From positions 124,001 to 188,000 of the forward strand of contig NZ_JARHUC010000009.1 in the NCBI RefSeq assembly GCF_029223255.1: DNA of 64,000 nt. Reading direction: 5' to 3'. Positions 17,450-25,869 of the stretch are shown in pieces. The stretch is from Albimonas marina. GTDB lineage: Bacteria; Pseudomonadota; Alphaproteobacteria; Rhodobacterales; Rhodobacteraceae. The notes beneath the pieces are model-generated. The model was not told the DNA's origin and did no database searches. It saw only the letters and a list, made by a program, of their open reading frames with translations. How positions within the stretch are numbered: the first letter of the stretch is position 1; every line of letters starts with the position of its first letter. The position numbers and the translations under genes were made by a program.

Positions 17450-18016
17450 GGCGGCCTCCTCGTCACGCCCGATATGGACCCATCGGGCGCGGAAAACAAG
17501 AATCGTTCCAAACTTCGGGTCGGGATCGGGGTCGGCCCTGGGCCTGGCGCTGCGCCGCGCAGGCGGGCCCGCGGCGCGGCTGGGAAGCCGCCGTGACCGC
17601 TGCATAAGGCGCCTGCACGGCGAGCGGAAGCCCAGCGAGCGGGCCTCCGCGACGACCCGCGCCGCGCGCGCGACGCGGCCAAGCCCGCCCGCAGGGCGCC
17701 TGCGGGCCCGCGAGCCCGACGGCCGCGGGAGGCGGGGCGCCGTGAAGGGGGCGGAGACGTCGGCCCATAGGCGCCCTGCGGGCGGGCTTGGGCTTTGGGC
17801 TCGAGGCGCCCCCGGGATCGTTCGAGGGCGATCGCGGCGGCCGCGAGGGGCCGGCGACGATGGTCCGCGCGACGCTCGCGGCGACGTCTCCGGGTCCGGC
17901 GGCGCGAGGCCCCGGGGAGCCCGGGAGGCGGGCGGCGCGCGGGATTCGGCCGGCGGCGGGGAGGCGGGCGGATGGCGTGGCGGATGGCGTGGCGAGAGGC
18001 GGGAGCCGGAGGCGGC
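17450..18016. other. 567-base gene-free GC-rich gap with an inverted repeat
   Basis: The gap between the universal stress protein gene and the NifU-domain gene is extremely GC-rich. Frames across it are Arg/Ala/Pro/Gly-rich on both strands and look non-coding. Its one clear structure is the perfect inverted pair at 17679-17701 and 17769-17791, made of the module that also precedes the five palindromic elements elsewhere. The NifU-domain gene promoter probably lies close to 17460-17520, where AT content rises. Confidence 0.55.
17679..17791. repeat. 23-bp inverted pair of the GC-rich module
   Basis: The 23 bases at 17769-17791 (containing GCCCTGCGGGCGGGCTTGG) recur as an exact reverse complement at 17679-17701, 67 bases apart. 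The same module in plus orientation precedes each of the five palindromic cores at 34-48 kb, but no core is present here. Confidence 0.8.
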
Positions 18017-18472
18017 TCAGCAGAGGGCGATGACCTGTTCGCGCGACAGGGCGCCGGGGACCACGGTCACCGGGACGGGCATCGAGCCGGCCATCTTGCC
18101 GACCAGGTGGGTCACCAGCGGGCCGGGGCCGTTGTCGACGCCTGCGCCCAGCACCAGGACGCCCACCTCCGGGTCCTCCTTGATCTGGGCCAGCACCTGC
18201 TCGACCGCCTCGCCCTCGCGGATCACGAACTCGGGGACGATTCCCACGTTCTCCTGCACCGGGCCCGCGACCTCGTGGAAGCGGCGCTCGGCGGCCTCGC
18301 GCGCCTCGTGGCGCATCAGGTCGCCGACGCCCAGCCAGTGCTGGAACTCCTCGGGGCGGATCACGAACAGCATCTGCAGGCCCCCGCCGGTCTTCTTGGC
18401 GCGGCGGGCGGCGAAGCGGATGGCGTTCATGCACTCGGGCGTCTCGTCGACGACCACCAGGAATTTCCGCAA
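18017..18472 (-). CDS. Universal stress protein (UspA family)
   Basis: I place the start at TTG 18472, giving 151 residues that begin with (M)RKFLVVVDETPECMNAIRF, the normal first strand of UspA proteins. GGAG lies about eight bases upstream. The ATG at 18532 adds 20 residues unlike the family. The ATP-type loop appears as VLVLGAGVDNGPGPLVTHL, ending MPVPVTVVPG. Universal stress proteins bind ATP or AMP and modulate survival; no specific partner can be read here. It is a single gene followed by the long GC-rich gap. Confidence 0.85.
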   Translation of the reverse strand: MRKFLVVVDETPECMNAIRFAARRAKKTGGGLQMLFVIRPEEFQHWLGVGDLMRHEAREAAERRFHEVAGPVQENVGIVPEFVIREGEAVEQVLAQIKEDPEVGVLVLGAGVDNGPGPLVTHLVGKMAGSMPVPVTVVPGALSREQVIALC

Positions 18473-18590
18473 GGGAGGCGCTCCGCAGGGCCGCGGAAAG
18501 CCGCGGCGGGGGGAGCGCCATCCTCGCGCCATCCCCGCCCGCGTTCAAGGGCGGGCTGCGGGTCAGGCGGCGGCCCGGCCCGCGATCCCG

Positions 18591-19568
18591 TCAGGCCGCG
18601 GCCGGGCCGCCCGGCCGCTGGGCGTGCAGGCACAGGAGCTGCAGGGCGATGGTGGCCCCCGCCAGCGCCGTGATCTCGCCCACGTCGTAGGCCGGCGAGA
18701 CCTCGACCACGTCCATCCCCCGCACGTCGAGCCCCGCGAGCCCGCGCAGCATCGCCAGCGCCTGCCACGAGGCGAGTCCGCCGCAGACCGGCGTGCCGGT
18801 CCCGGGCGCGAAGGCCGGATCCAGGCAGTCGATGTCGAAGGTCACGTAGACCGGCGCGTCGCCGACCCGCGCGCGGATCGCCGCGACGGTCGCCGCCACC
18901 CCCTGCTCGTGGCACTTGATCGCGTCCCAGACCTCGATCCCGTGGGGGTCGTCGTTGGTGGTGCGGATGCCGACCTGGATCGACTTGGCGGCGTCGATCA
19001 CCCCCTCGTCCACGCCCTTGGCGAACATCGTGCCATGGTCGATCCAGTCCGAGGGCGCCTCCCAGGTGTCGGTATGGGCGTCGAACTGCACCATCGCCAG
19101 CGGCTGGCCGAGCTTCGCCGCCAGCGCCTTGATCGCGGGATAGGTGGTGAAGTGGTCGCCCCCGATCGCCAGCGGCGTGACGCCGGCGGCGAGGATGTGG
19201 GCCATCGCCCCCTCGATCGCGGCGGGCACCTGGGTGGGGTGGCCGTGGGGGATCAGCACGTCGCCCCAGTCGATCACGTCCAGCGCCTCGAACGGATCGA
19301 AGGGCGAGGGCCAGGCCCGGCTCCACCCCAGCTGCGAGGAGGCCGCGCGCACCGCCCGCGGGCCGAAACGCGTGCCGGGGCGGTTGGTCACCGACTGGTC
19401 GTAGGGCACGCCCACCACCGCCACGTCGGCGCCCGCCAGGTCCCGCCCGTAGCGGCGCCGGCAGAAGCTGAGCGCGCCGGACCACATCGGCTCGTCATGG
19501 GTCACGGCCTTCGAATCCTGCGCCAGGAACGCGTAGTCGCGACGGTGCGGATCGTGGGAGTCGGTCAT
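18591..19568 (-). CDS. speB: Agmatinase/ureohydrolase
   Basis: The 325-residue protein has the ureohydrolase manganese-site motifs: AIGGDHFTTYP, QFDAHTDTW and TFDIDCLDPAFAPGTGTP. Agmatinase hydrolyses agmatine to putrescine and urea. Close relatives cleave guanidinobutyrate or guanidinopropionate, and these cannot be separated by sight. It is divergent from a GntR regulator followed by a class III aminotransferase resembling putrescine/beta-alanine-pyruvate enzymes, so a route from agmatine to putrescine to an aminoaldehyde fits. A TGTGATCACA site lies 32 bases upstream of its start. Confidence 0.88.
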   Translation of the reverse strand: MTDSHDPHRRDYAFLAQDSKAVTHDEPMWSGALSFCRRRYGRDLAGADVAVVGVPYDQSVTNRPGTRFGPRAVRAASSQLGWSRAWPSPFDPFEALDVIDWGDVLIPHGHPTQVPAAIEGAMAHILAAGVTPLAIGGDHFTTYPAIKALAAKLGQPLAMVQFDAHTDTWEAPSDWIDHGTMFAKGVDEGVIDAAKSIQVGIRTTNDDPHGIEVWDAIKCHEQGVAATVAAIRARVGDAPVYVTFDIDCLDPAFAPGTGTPVCGGLASWQALAMLRGLAGLDVRGMDVVEVSPAYDVGEITALAGATIALQLLCLHAQRPGGPAAA

Positions 19569-19600
19569 CGGGAGGGGCCTCGATTGACAGGGTGGCGATT

Positions 19601-19610
19601 TGTGATCACA
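19601..19610. promoter_or_regulatory. GntR-type operator, site 1
   Basis: TGTGATCACA is a perfect 10-base palindrome placed between the divergent agmatinase and GntR genes. FadR-type GntR proteins bind TGATCA-centred sites. Its position upstream of 19619 also supports that ATG, rather than 19592, as the regulator start. Confidence 0.6.
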
Positions 19611-19618
19611 CTACCCGC

Positions 19619-20353
19619 ATGACCCTCGCCGACGCAACCCGCAGCCAGCGCGCGGACGCCCCCCAGGGCGCGCCCGACGCCGCCGCCTCCCGCCGTGTGA
19701 TCACGGAGGAAGGGGGCGCCACGGCGCATGAGCGGGTCTACAAGCACCTGCGCCGCCGCATCCTGCACGGGGAGATGGCGCCCGGCGATCACCTCACCCT
19801 GCGCGGCGTGGCGGGGGAGCTCGGCGTCTCGATGACCCCGGCGCGCGAGGCGGTGCGCCGGCTGGCGGCGGAGGGGGCGCTGGCGATCTCGGCCTCGGGC
19901 CGCGTCTCGGCCCCGATCCTCACCCCCCAGCGCATCGAGGAGCTCGCCTCGATCCGGGCGCTGCTGGAGCCGGAGCTCGCCGCCCGCGCCCTGCCGCGCG
20001 CGCATTTCAGCCTGATCGAGCGGCTGAAGCGCATGAACGACGAGATCGACCGCAACCTCGCCTCCGGCGACGCCGCCGCCTACGTGCGCGGCAACCTGGA
20101 GTTCCACCGCACCCTCTACCTGCGCGCCCACGCCCCCGCGATGCTGGCGCTGGCCGAGACGGTGTGGCTGCAGACCGGCCCCTCGATGCGCGCGCTCTAT
20201 GCGCGGATCGGCATGAGCCGGGTCGCCGACTATCACGCCAAGGCCATCGCGGCGCTGGCGGCGGGGGACGAGGCGGGCCTGCGCCTCGCCATCCGCGCCG
20301 ACGTGCGCCAGGGCCTGACCATGCTTTCGAACGAGGGCCTCGACTCGGCCTGA
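19619..20353 (+). CDS. GntR-family regulator (FCD/FadR type)
   Basis: The start at 19619 yields 244 residues. An N-terminal winged helix (ERVYKHLRRRILHGEMAPGD, GELGVSMTPAREAVRRLAAEG) is followed by a C-terminal all-helical FCD ligand domain. FCD-type metal-binding positions are plausible in the histidines of NLEFHRTLY. The gene is divergent from agmatinase and 99 bases upstream of an aminotransferase gene. Two TGTGATCAC sites, one before the start and one inside the first codons (19696), suggest autoregulation and control of the agmatinase promoter. Confidence 0.9.
   Translation: MTLADATRSQRADAPQGAPDAAASRRVITEEGGATAHERVYKHLRRRILHGEMAPGDHLTLRGVAGELGVSMTPAREAVRRLAAEGALAISASGRVSAPILTPQRIEELASIRALLEPELAARALPRAHFSLIERLKRMNDEIDRNLASGDAAAYVRGNLEFHRTLYLRAHAPAMLALAETVWLQTGPSMRALYARIGMSRVADYHAKAIAALAAGDEAGLRLAIRADVRQGLTMLSNEGLDSA
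19696..19705. promoter_or_regulatory. GntR-type operator, site 2 (intragenic)
   Basis: TGTGATCACG repeats site 1 with one mismatch. It lies within the regulator's own coding sequence, 95 bases (about nine helical turns) from site 1, so both would face the same side of the DNA. It could be chance, since the codons encode VITE. Confidence 0.4.
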
Positions 20354-20372
20354 GTCGCGACGCCCGCCGCCT

Positions 20373-20427
20373 CGTCCCCGCGCCCTCACGCAAGTCCCGG
20401 CCACGGGCGTGCAAGGGCGCGGGGACG
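20373..20427. repeat. Long inverted repeat before the aminotransferase gene
   Basis: Arms 20373-20391 and 20407-20427 pair over 14 and then 5 bases (14-base arm CGTCCCCGCGCCCT) with a two-base bulge and a 15-base loop. It sits between two co-directional genes and could be a terminator or attenuator that lowers aminotransferase readthrough from the regulator. There is no T tract. Confidence 0.55.
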
Positions 20428-20452
20428 CGGCTTGCTGACAGGAACCGGACCG

Positions 20453-21850
20453 ATGAACCAGCAGACCAACATCCGCTCGACCGCCGACTACCAGGCGATG
20501 GACGCCGCCCACCACTGGCACCCGTTCTCCGACATGGCGGACCTGAACCGGAAGGGATCGCGGGTGATCTCCTCGGCGCAGGGGGTGTGGCTGACCGACA
20601 CCGACGGCAACCGCTTCATGGACGGCATGTCCGGCCTGTGGTGCGTGAACGTCGGCTACGGCCGCGAGGAGATCGTCGAGGCGGTGGCCCGCCAGCTGCG
20701 CGACCTGCCCTACTACAACACCTTCTTCCAGTGCACCCATCCCGCCGCGGCCGAGTTCGCCGACGCGCTGGCCCAGGTGGCGCCGCCGCAGATGAACCGG
20801 GTGTTCTTCACCAACTCCGGCTCGGAATCGAACGACACGGTCTTCCGGCTGGCGCGCGTCTACTGGGACTGCCTCGGCAAGCCCTCGAAGAAGATCTTCA
20901 TCGGCCGCCACAACGGCTACCACGGCTCCACGGCGACCGCGACGTCGATGGGCGGCATGGCGGCGATGCACGGCCAGTCCGGCCTGCCCTTCAACGGCTT
21001 CGCCCATATCGACCAGCCCTACTGGTACGGCGAGGGCCGCCCCGAGGGCCTGTCCCCCGAGGAGTTCGGCCGCCTGCGCGCCAAGCAGCTGGAAGCCAAG
21101 ATCGACGAGCTGGGCGAGGACAACGTCTGCGCCTTCATCGCCGAGCCCATCCAGGGCGCCGGCGGCGTGATCATCCCGCCCGAGACCTACTGGCCCGAGA
21201 TCCAGCGCATCTGCAACGAGCGCGAGATCCTGCTGATCACCGACGAGGTCATCTGCGGCTTCGGGCGCACCGGCAGCTGGTGGGGCGCCGAGACCTACGG
21301 CGTCACCCCCGACCTGATGCCGATTGCAAAGGGCATGACCTCGGGCTACCAGCCGATGGGCGGCGTCTTCATCTCCGACAAGGTCGCGGGCCCGGTGATG
21401 GAGAAGGCCGGCGAGTTCTACCACGGCTACACCTACTCCGGTCACCCCGCCGCCTGCGCCGCCGGCCTCGCCTCGCTCCGCATCCTGCAGGAGGAGAAGC
21501 TGGTCGAGCGGGTGCGCGACGTGCTCGCGCCGCAGATGGCGAAGCTCTGGGCCGGCCTCGCCGATCACCCGCTGGTGGGCGAGACCCGCACCAAGGGCTT
21601 CCTCGGCGCCATCGAGCTGGTGAAGAACAAGGAGACCGGCGAGCGCTTCGACGGCGATCTCGGCGTCGGCGGCATGGCGCGCGACCTCTGCGTGGGCAAG
21701 AACGGCCTGGTGATGCGCGCGGTGGGCGACACGATGATCGCCTCGCCCCCCTACGTGATGACCGAGGAGGAGCTCGACGAGATGGCCGCCCGCGCCCGCC
21801 GCGCCCTCGACGACCTCGCCGACATGCTGACCCGCGAGGGGCATCTCTGA
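20453..21850 (+). CDS. Class III aminotransferase (putrescine/beta-alanine-pyruvate type)
   Basis: The ATG at 20453 follows ACAGGAACC, giving 465 residues. Fold-type I, class III features are clear: NSGSESNDT, NGYHGSTATATSMGG, AEPIQGAGGVI, ITDEVICGFGRTG and the PLP lysine in PIAKGMTSGY. The opening HHWHPFSDMADL resembles SpuC-like putrescine and omega-amino acid:pyruvate aminotransferases. With agmatinase and a shared GntR regulator beside it, putrescine or a related diamine is a reasonable substrate; taurine or beta-alanine remain possible. A strong hairpin follows the stop. Confidence 0.88.
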   Translation: MNQQTNIRSTADYQAMDAAHHWHPFSDMADLNRKGSRVISSAQGVWLTDTDGNRFMDGMSGLWCVNVGYGREEIVEAVARQLRDLPYYNTFFQCTHPAAAEFADALAQVAPPQMNRVFFTNSGSESNDTVFRLARVYWDCLGKPSKKIFIGRHNGYHGSTATATSMGGMAAMHGQSGLPFNGFAHIDQPYWYGEGRPEGLSPEEFGRLRAKQLEAKIDELGEDNVCAFIAEPIQGAGGVIIPPETYWPEIQRICNEREILLITDEVICGFGRTGSWWGAETYGVTPDLMPIAKGMTSGYQPMGGVFISDKVAGPVMEKAGEFYHGYTYSGHPAACAAGLASLRILQEEKLVERVRDVLAPQMAKLWAGLADHPLVGETRTKGFLGAIELVKNKETGERFDGDLGVGGMARDLCVGKNGLVMRAVGDTMIASPPYVMTEEELDEMAARARRALDDLADMLTREGHL

Positions 21851-21875
21851 GCGCTTCGCGGCGCTGAGATCGGTT

Positions 21876-21902
21876 ACGGCCCCGGCGGCTGGCCGGGGCC
21901 GT
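21876..21902 (+). terminator. Terminator after the aminotransferase gene
   Basis: An 11-bp perfect stem (ACGGCCCCGGC with its complement) around a five-base loop starts 26 bases after the stop codon. The T tract is weak (CTGCGTT). Confidence 0.65.
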
Positions 21903-21953
21903 CTGCGTTCGGGGGGCGTCCGTGGGGAGAGCGGCCGGGCTGGCGGCGACCTC

Positions 21954-21974
21954 GCCCCGGGCTTGACCCGGGGC
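21954..21974 (-). terminator. Hairpin at the 3' end of the lysR operon
   Basis: GCCCCGGG and CCCGGGGC (21954-21961, 21967-21974) form an eight-pair stem with a five-base loop, 21 bases beyond the minus-strand lysR stop. Confidence 0.5.
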
Positions 21975-21995
21975 CTCGCGCGACCTGCTGGAGAC

Positions 21996-22946
21996 TCAGA
22001 CCTGCGAGCGGGGGCGCGGCGCGGCGGCGAGGCCCGCTTCCTCCAGATGCGCGATCAGCGCCGTCTCGACCGGCGTCATGTGCCGCTCGAGGTCCACCAG
22101 CGAGAAGACCTCGACCATCGGCGAGGGCGCGGCCACCGGGATCCGCCACAGGCGGGCGCCGTAGCGGGCGGCGTGGCCCTCGGACAGGCAGCCGAGCGCC
22201 GCCCCGTGCTCGATCAGCTCCACCAGGTCCACGATGCCGGAGGCCGCCGCGATCATCCGCCCGCCGATCCCGTGGCGCACCCGGTAGCGGGTGAGGGCCG
22301 AGAGGGCGCCGGCCATGGCGTCCTCCTCGAAGCCCACGACGTCGGAGGCGGCCAGCGCCTCCGGGTCCACCTCGTGCCGGCGATAGAGGGGATGCGCTGG
22401 GCCGCAGAACACGCCGAACCGCTGGGCCTCCAGCGCCTGCGCGCGCAGGCGCTGCACCGGGTCGACGCGGGTGCAGAACCCGACCGACGCGATCCGCTGC
22501 AGCAGCCCCTGCGCCACGTCATGGCAGGGCGTCGAGCGGATTGAGAGGGTCACGCCCGGGTGCAGGGCGCGGAACGCCTCCAGCACCGGCATGGCGAAAT
22601 CCATGTCGAGGTGGGAGGAGCGGAACACGACCACCGAGCCGGACAGGGCTCGGCCCCCCTCCTCGCCCACGTCGTTGAGGCGCACGACGCCGCCGTAGAT
22701 TTCCAGCGCCTCGCGGTAGACGGCCTCTCCGGCCCGCGTCACCACGAAGGTCTGGCCGGCGCCGCGCTCCACCAGCCGCAGCTCCAGCCGCTCCTCCAGC
22801 CGCCGCAGGGCCGAGGACACCGAGGGCTGCGAGATGTTCAGCCGCTGCGCCGCCCCGGTGATCGAGCGTTCCTGCACGATCACCATGAAGGTGCGCAGCA
22901 GGTTCCAGTCGAGCTGGACCGCGAGCCGGTCGAGCGGGAAGCTCAT
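21996..22946 (-). CDS. LysR-family transcriptional regulator
   Basis: The ATG at 22946 gives 316 residues starting MSFPLDRLAVQLDWNLLRTF. The helix-turn-helix is ERSITGAAQRLNISQPSVSS-ALRRLEERL, followed by a periplasmic-binding-protein-like effector domain. Its start overlaps the stop of the dipeptide ABC ATPase gene by four bases, so it is the last gene of the transporter operon and translated with it. LysR genes usually lie divergent from their targets. This placement suggests feedback, or control of the divergent hydantoinase operon by the imported substrate. Confidence 0.9.
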   Translation of the reverse strand: MSFPLDRLAVQLDWNLLRTFMVIVQERSITGAAQRLNISQPSVSSALRRLEERLELRLVERGAGQTFVVTRAGEAVYREALEIYGGVVRLNDVGEEGGRALSGSVVVFRSSHLDMDFAMPVLEAFRALHPGVTLSIRSTPCHDVAQGLLQRIASVGFCTRVDPVQRLRAQALEAQRFGVFCGPAHPLYRRHEVDPEALAASDVVGFEEDAMAGALSALTRYRVRHGIGGRMIAAASGIVDLVELIEHGAALGCLSEGHAARYGARLWRIPVAAPSPMVEVFSLVDLERHMTPVETALIAHLEEAGLAAAPRPRSQV

Positions 22947-23917
22947 GCGGCCTCCAGATCCTTCGCGAAGTGGCAGGCGGCGCGGTGGCGGGGCCCGACC
23001 TCGAGGTCCGCCGGCCGGTCCACGTCGCAGATCCCCTTGCGGGCCACGGGGCAGCGGGTGTGGAAGGCGCAGCCCGAGGGCGTGTTCACCGGCGAGGGGA
23101 TGTCGCCGGTCAGCTCCACGTAATCCACCCGCGGGCCCTTGGCGCGCGGGTTCGCCTCGGGCGCCGGCGCCGCGGCCAGCAGGGCGCGGGTGTAGGGATG
23201 GCGCGGGTTCTCGAAGACCTCGTCCACGGGCCCTTCCTCGACGATCCGGCCAAGATACATCACCGCCACCCGCTGGCACAGGAAGCGCACCACCGCGAGG
23301 TTGTGGGAGATGAAGAGCGAGGTCATCGAGGGCCGCGCCGCCTGAAGCTCCTTGAGGAAGGTCAGGATCTGCGCCTGCACCGAGACGTCGAGCGCCGAGG
23401 TCGGCTCGTCCAGCACCAGCACCTCGGGGTCGAGCGCCAGCGCCCGGGCGATGCAGGCGCGCTGCTTCTGGCCGCCGGAGAGCTCATGCGGGAAGCGGTT
23501 GAGGAACTGCTCGGGCAGGCCGACGCGGGCCAGCAGCTCCGCCACCCGCTCGCGCAGGGCGCGCCCGCGCAGCGGCGTGTTCAGGATCAGCCCCTCGGCC
23601 ACCGAGCGCGAAATCGTCATCCGCGGGTTCAGCGAGGCGTGGGGGTCCTGGAAGATGATCTGCGCGCGCGAGCGCAGGCGGCGCAGGGTGGCGGGGGAGG
23701 CGCCGACCACGTCCTCGCCCCCCACCCGGATCGCGCCGGAGGTCGCGGGGATCAGCCCCAGCGCCGCCTTGCCGATGGTGGACTTGCCGGATCCGCTCTC
23801 CCCCACCAGCCCCACCGTCTCGCCGGGCGCGAGGCTCAGGGTCACGCCGTCCACGGCCTTGACCACCTCGCCCGAGGCCAGCGGGAAGTGGATGCGCAGG
23901 TCGTCGAGCTCGAACAT
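22943..23917 (-). CDS. Dipeptide/oligopeptide ABC transporter ATPase (DppF/OppF type)
   Basis: The 324-residue ATPase shows Walker A GESGSGKST near residue 40, signature LSGGQKQRACIARAL, and Walker B VLVLDEPTSALD. A C-terminal oligopeptide-transporter tail follows with Cys-containing SGCAFHTRCPVARKGICDVD. It pairs with the DppD-type ATPase whose stop overlaps its start (TGATG). Together with two permeases and a family 5 binding protein it forms a complete importer at the inner membrane. Specificity comes from the binding protein. Confidence 0.95.
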   Translation of the reverse strand: MFELDDLRIHFPLASGEVVKAVDGVTLSLAPGETVGLVGESGSGKSTIGKAALGLIPATSGAIRVGGEDVVGASPATLRRLRSRAQIIFQDPHASLNPRMTISRSVAEGLILNTPLRGRALRERVAELLARVGLPEQFLNRFPHELSGGQKQRACIARALALDPEVLVLDEPTSALDVSVQAQILTFLKELQAARPSMTSLFISHNLAVVRFLCQRVAVMYLGRIVEEGPVDEVFENPRHPYTRALLAAAPAPEANPRAKGPRVDYVELTGDIPSPVNTPSGCAFHTRCPVARKGICDVDRPADLEVGPRHRAACHFAKDLEAA

Positions 23918-24939
23918 CAGGCGGTCTCCGCGAGGGGGGCGCCGGCGCGGTGGTCCACTCCGCCCGGCAGGTGCAGCCGGCAGGCGACGCGGTGCCCGGG
24001 GGCGAGGTCGGCGAAGGGCACGGGGCCCGCGGTGCAGGCGGGGCCGGCGTGCGGGCAGCGCGCGGCGAAGCGGCAGCCCGGCGGCGGGTCCAGCAGGTCG
24101 GGCAGCGAGCCGGGGATCGAGGCCAGCGCCTCGGCCGGCTTGAACGGGTGGGGCAGGGCCTCGAGCAGCCCGCGGGTGTAGGGATGCGAGGGCGCCGCGA
24201 AGATCCGCTCCACCGGCGCGTCCTCGACGATCTGGCCGGCATACATCACCGCGACGCGCGAGCAGACCTGCGCCACGACGCCGAGGTCGTGGGAGATCAT
24301 GATCATCGTCAGGCCCATGTCGTCCACCAGCTCGCCCATCAGGCGCAGGATCTGGGCCTGGATGGTGACGTCGAGCGCGGTGGTCGGCTCGTCGGCGATC
24401 AGCAGGCGGGGCTTGGCGGCCAGCGCCATGGCGATCAGCACGCGCTGGCGCATGCCGCCCGACAGCTCGTGCGGATAGGCGCGGAACTGCCGCTCGGGGT
24501 TGGGCAGGTGGACCTTCTCCAGCATGGCGAGCGCGATGTCCTTCGCCTCCGCTTTCCGGATCTTCCCCTTCGACTGGGCGCGGATCGCGTCGACCAGCTG
24601 CGTGCCCACCCGGAACACCGGGTTGAGGTAGGTCATCGGGTCCTGGAAGATCATCGCGACCTCGGCCCCGCGGATGCCGCGCAGCTCGCGCTCCGGCAGG
24701 CCCACCAGCTCGCGCCCCGCCAGCTTCACCGAGCCGGCGGTGATCCGGGCGGGCGGCGAGGGCAGCAGCCCGAAGGCCGCCCGCGTCAGCACCGACTTGC
24801 CGCAGCCGGTCTCGCCCACCAGCCCCAGCGCCTCGCCGGGCTGGAGGTCGAGGGTCACGCCGCCGATGGCGTGATAGGGCCCGTCGAACGTGTCGAAGGC
24901 GAGCTCGAGGCCCCGGATCGAGAGAAGCGGTTCGGTCAT
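23917..24939 (-). CDS. Dipeptide/oligopeptide ABC transporter ATPase (DppD/OppD type)
   Basis: The ATG at 24939 gives 340 residues with Walker [10 protein letters not shown], signature [15 protein letters not shown] and Walker [13 protein letters not shown]. The C-terminal cysteine-rich segment ([16 protein letters not shown]) resembles the site that can bind an Fe-S cluster in some Dpp ATPases. It starts five bases after the permease stop, and its own stop overlaps the DppF-type start by one base. Frames further upstream are shadows of the permease gene. Confidence 0.95.
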   Translation of the reverse strand: MTEPLLSIRGLELAFDTFDGPYHAIGGVTLDLQPGEALGLVGETGCGKSVLTRAAFGLLPSPPARITAGSVKLAGRELVGLPERELRGIRGAEVAMIFQDPMTYLNPVFRVGTQLVDAIRAQSKGKIRKAEAKDIALAMLEKVHLPNPERQFRAYPHELSGGMRQRVLIAMALAAKPRLLIADEPTTALDVTIQAQILRLMGELVDDMGLTMIMISHDLGVVAQVCSRVAVMYAGQIVEDAPVERIFAAPSHPYTRGLLEALPHPFKPAEALASIPGSLPDLLDPPPGCRFAARCPHAGPACTAGPVPFADLAPGHRVACRLHLPGGVDHRAGAPLAETA

Positions 24940-24944
24940 CACCC

Positions 24945-25859
24945 TCACCTCTGCCGCGGGTCGAGCACGTCGCGCAAGCCGTCGCCCATCAGGTTGAAGC
25001 CCAGCACGGTGAGGTAGATCGCGAGGCCGGGGAAGAAGGCGCACCACCACCAGTCGGGCAGGTAGGACCGTCCCTGCGCGATCATCGCCCCCCACTCGGG
25101 GAAGGGCGGCTGCGCGCCGAGGCCGAGGAAGCCCAGCGAGGCGGCCCCGAGAATGGCCATGCCCATGTCCATCGAGGCCTTCACGACGATCGGCGACAGG
25201 CAGTTCGGCAGCACGTGCACGAAGAGGATGCGGAACGGCCCGGCGCCCAGCGCGCGGGCGGCGTCGACGTAGACCTCGTTGCGCAGGGACAGGGTCTTGG
25301 CCTGCACGAGGCGCACGTAGCCGGGCCACCAGACGAGCGACAGGGCCACCATCGCGTTCAGGATGCCCGGCCCCAGCGCGCCGACGATGGCGATGGCGAG
25401 GATCAGGCCGGGGATCGAGAGGAAGATGTCGGTGACCCGCATGATCGTCTCGGCGACCCAGCCGCCGGTCATGCCGGCGATCAGGCCCAGCGGCACGCCG
25501 ATCAGGATGGCGATGCCGGTGACGGTCAGGCCGATCTGGAGGGTGGTGCGCGCGCCGAACAGGACGCGCGAGAAGATGTCGTTGCCCACCTGGTCGGTGC
25601 CGAACCAGTGCTCGGCCGAGGGGGCGAGCAGCTTCGCCTCGAAGTTCACCGCGCCGGTCGCGTCCTCGGGGAACGGGGCGATCAGCGGCCCGAAGGCGGC
25701 GGTGAACAGGAACAGCGCCACCAGCGCCAGCCCCAGCATCGCCGAGATCGAGCGCGAGTAGGTCGCCGCCATCCGCCGCGTCTCGCGGAAGCGCATGGGC
25801 CGGCGCGCGGGGGGCGCCTGGAGGGGGGCTGCGGGAAGGGGCGATGCGGCGTCGGTCAT
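24945..25859 (-). CDS. Dipeptide ABC transporter permease (DppC type)
   Basis: A 304-residue inner-membrane protein. After a Pro-rich cytoplasmic N-terminus there is a first helix (MLGLALVALFLFTAAFG), the periplasmic loop typical of DppC (LLAPSAEHWFGTDQVGNDIF), and a five-helix permease domain. The EAA motif AARALGAGPFRILFVHVLP contacts the ATPase. It follows the DppB-type permease gene by ten bases. Confidence 0.94.
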   Translation of the reverse strand: MTDAASPLPAAPLQAPPARRPMRFRETRRMAATYSRSISAMLGLALVALFLFTAAFGPLIAPFPEDATGAVNFEAKLLAPSAEHWFGTDQVGNDIFSRVLFGARTTLQIGLTVTGIAILIGVPLGLIAGMTGGWVAETIMRVTDIFLSIPGLILAIAIVGALGPGILNAMVALSLVWWPGYVRLVQAKTLSLRNEVYVDAARALGAGPFRILFVHVLPNCLSPIVVKASMDMGMAILGAASLGFLGLGAQPPFPEWGAMIAQGRSYLPDWWWCAFFPGLAIYLTVLGFNLMGDGLRDVLDPRQR

Positions 25860-25869
25860 GGGCGCGCCT

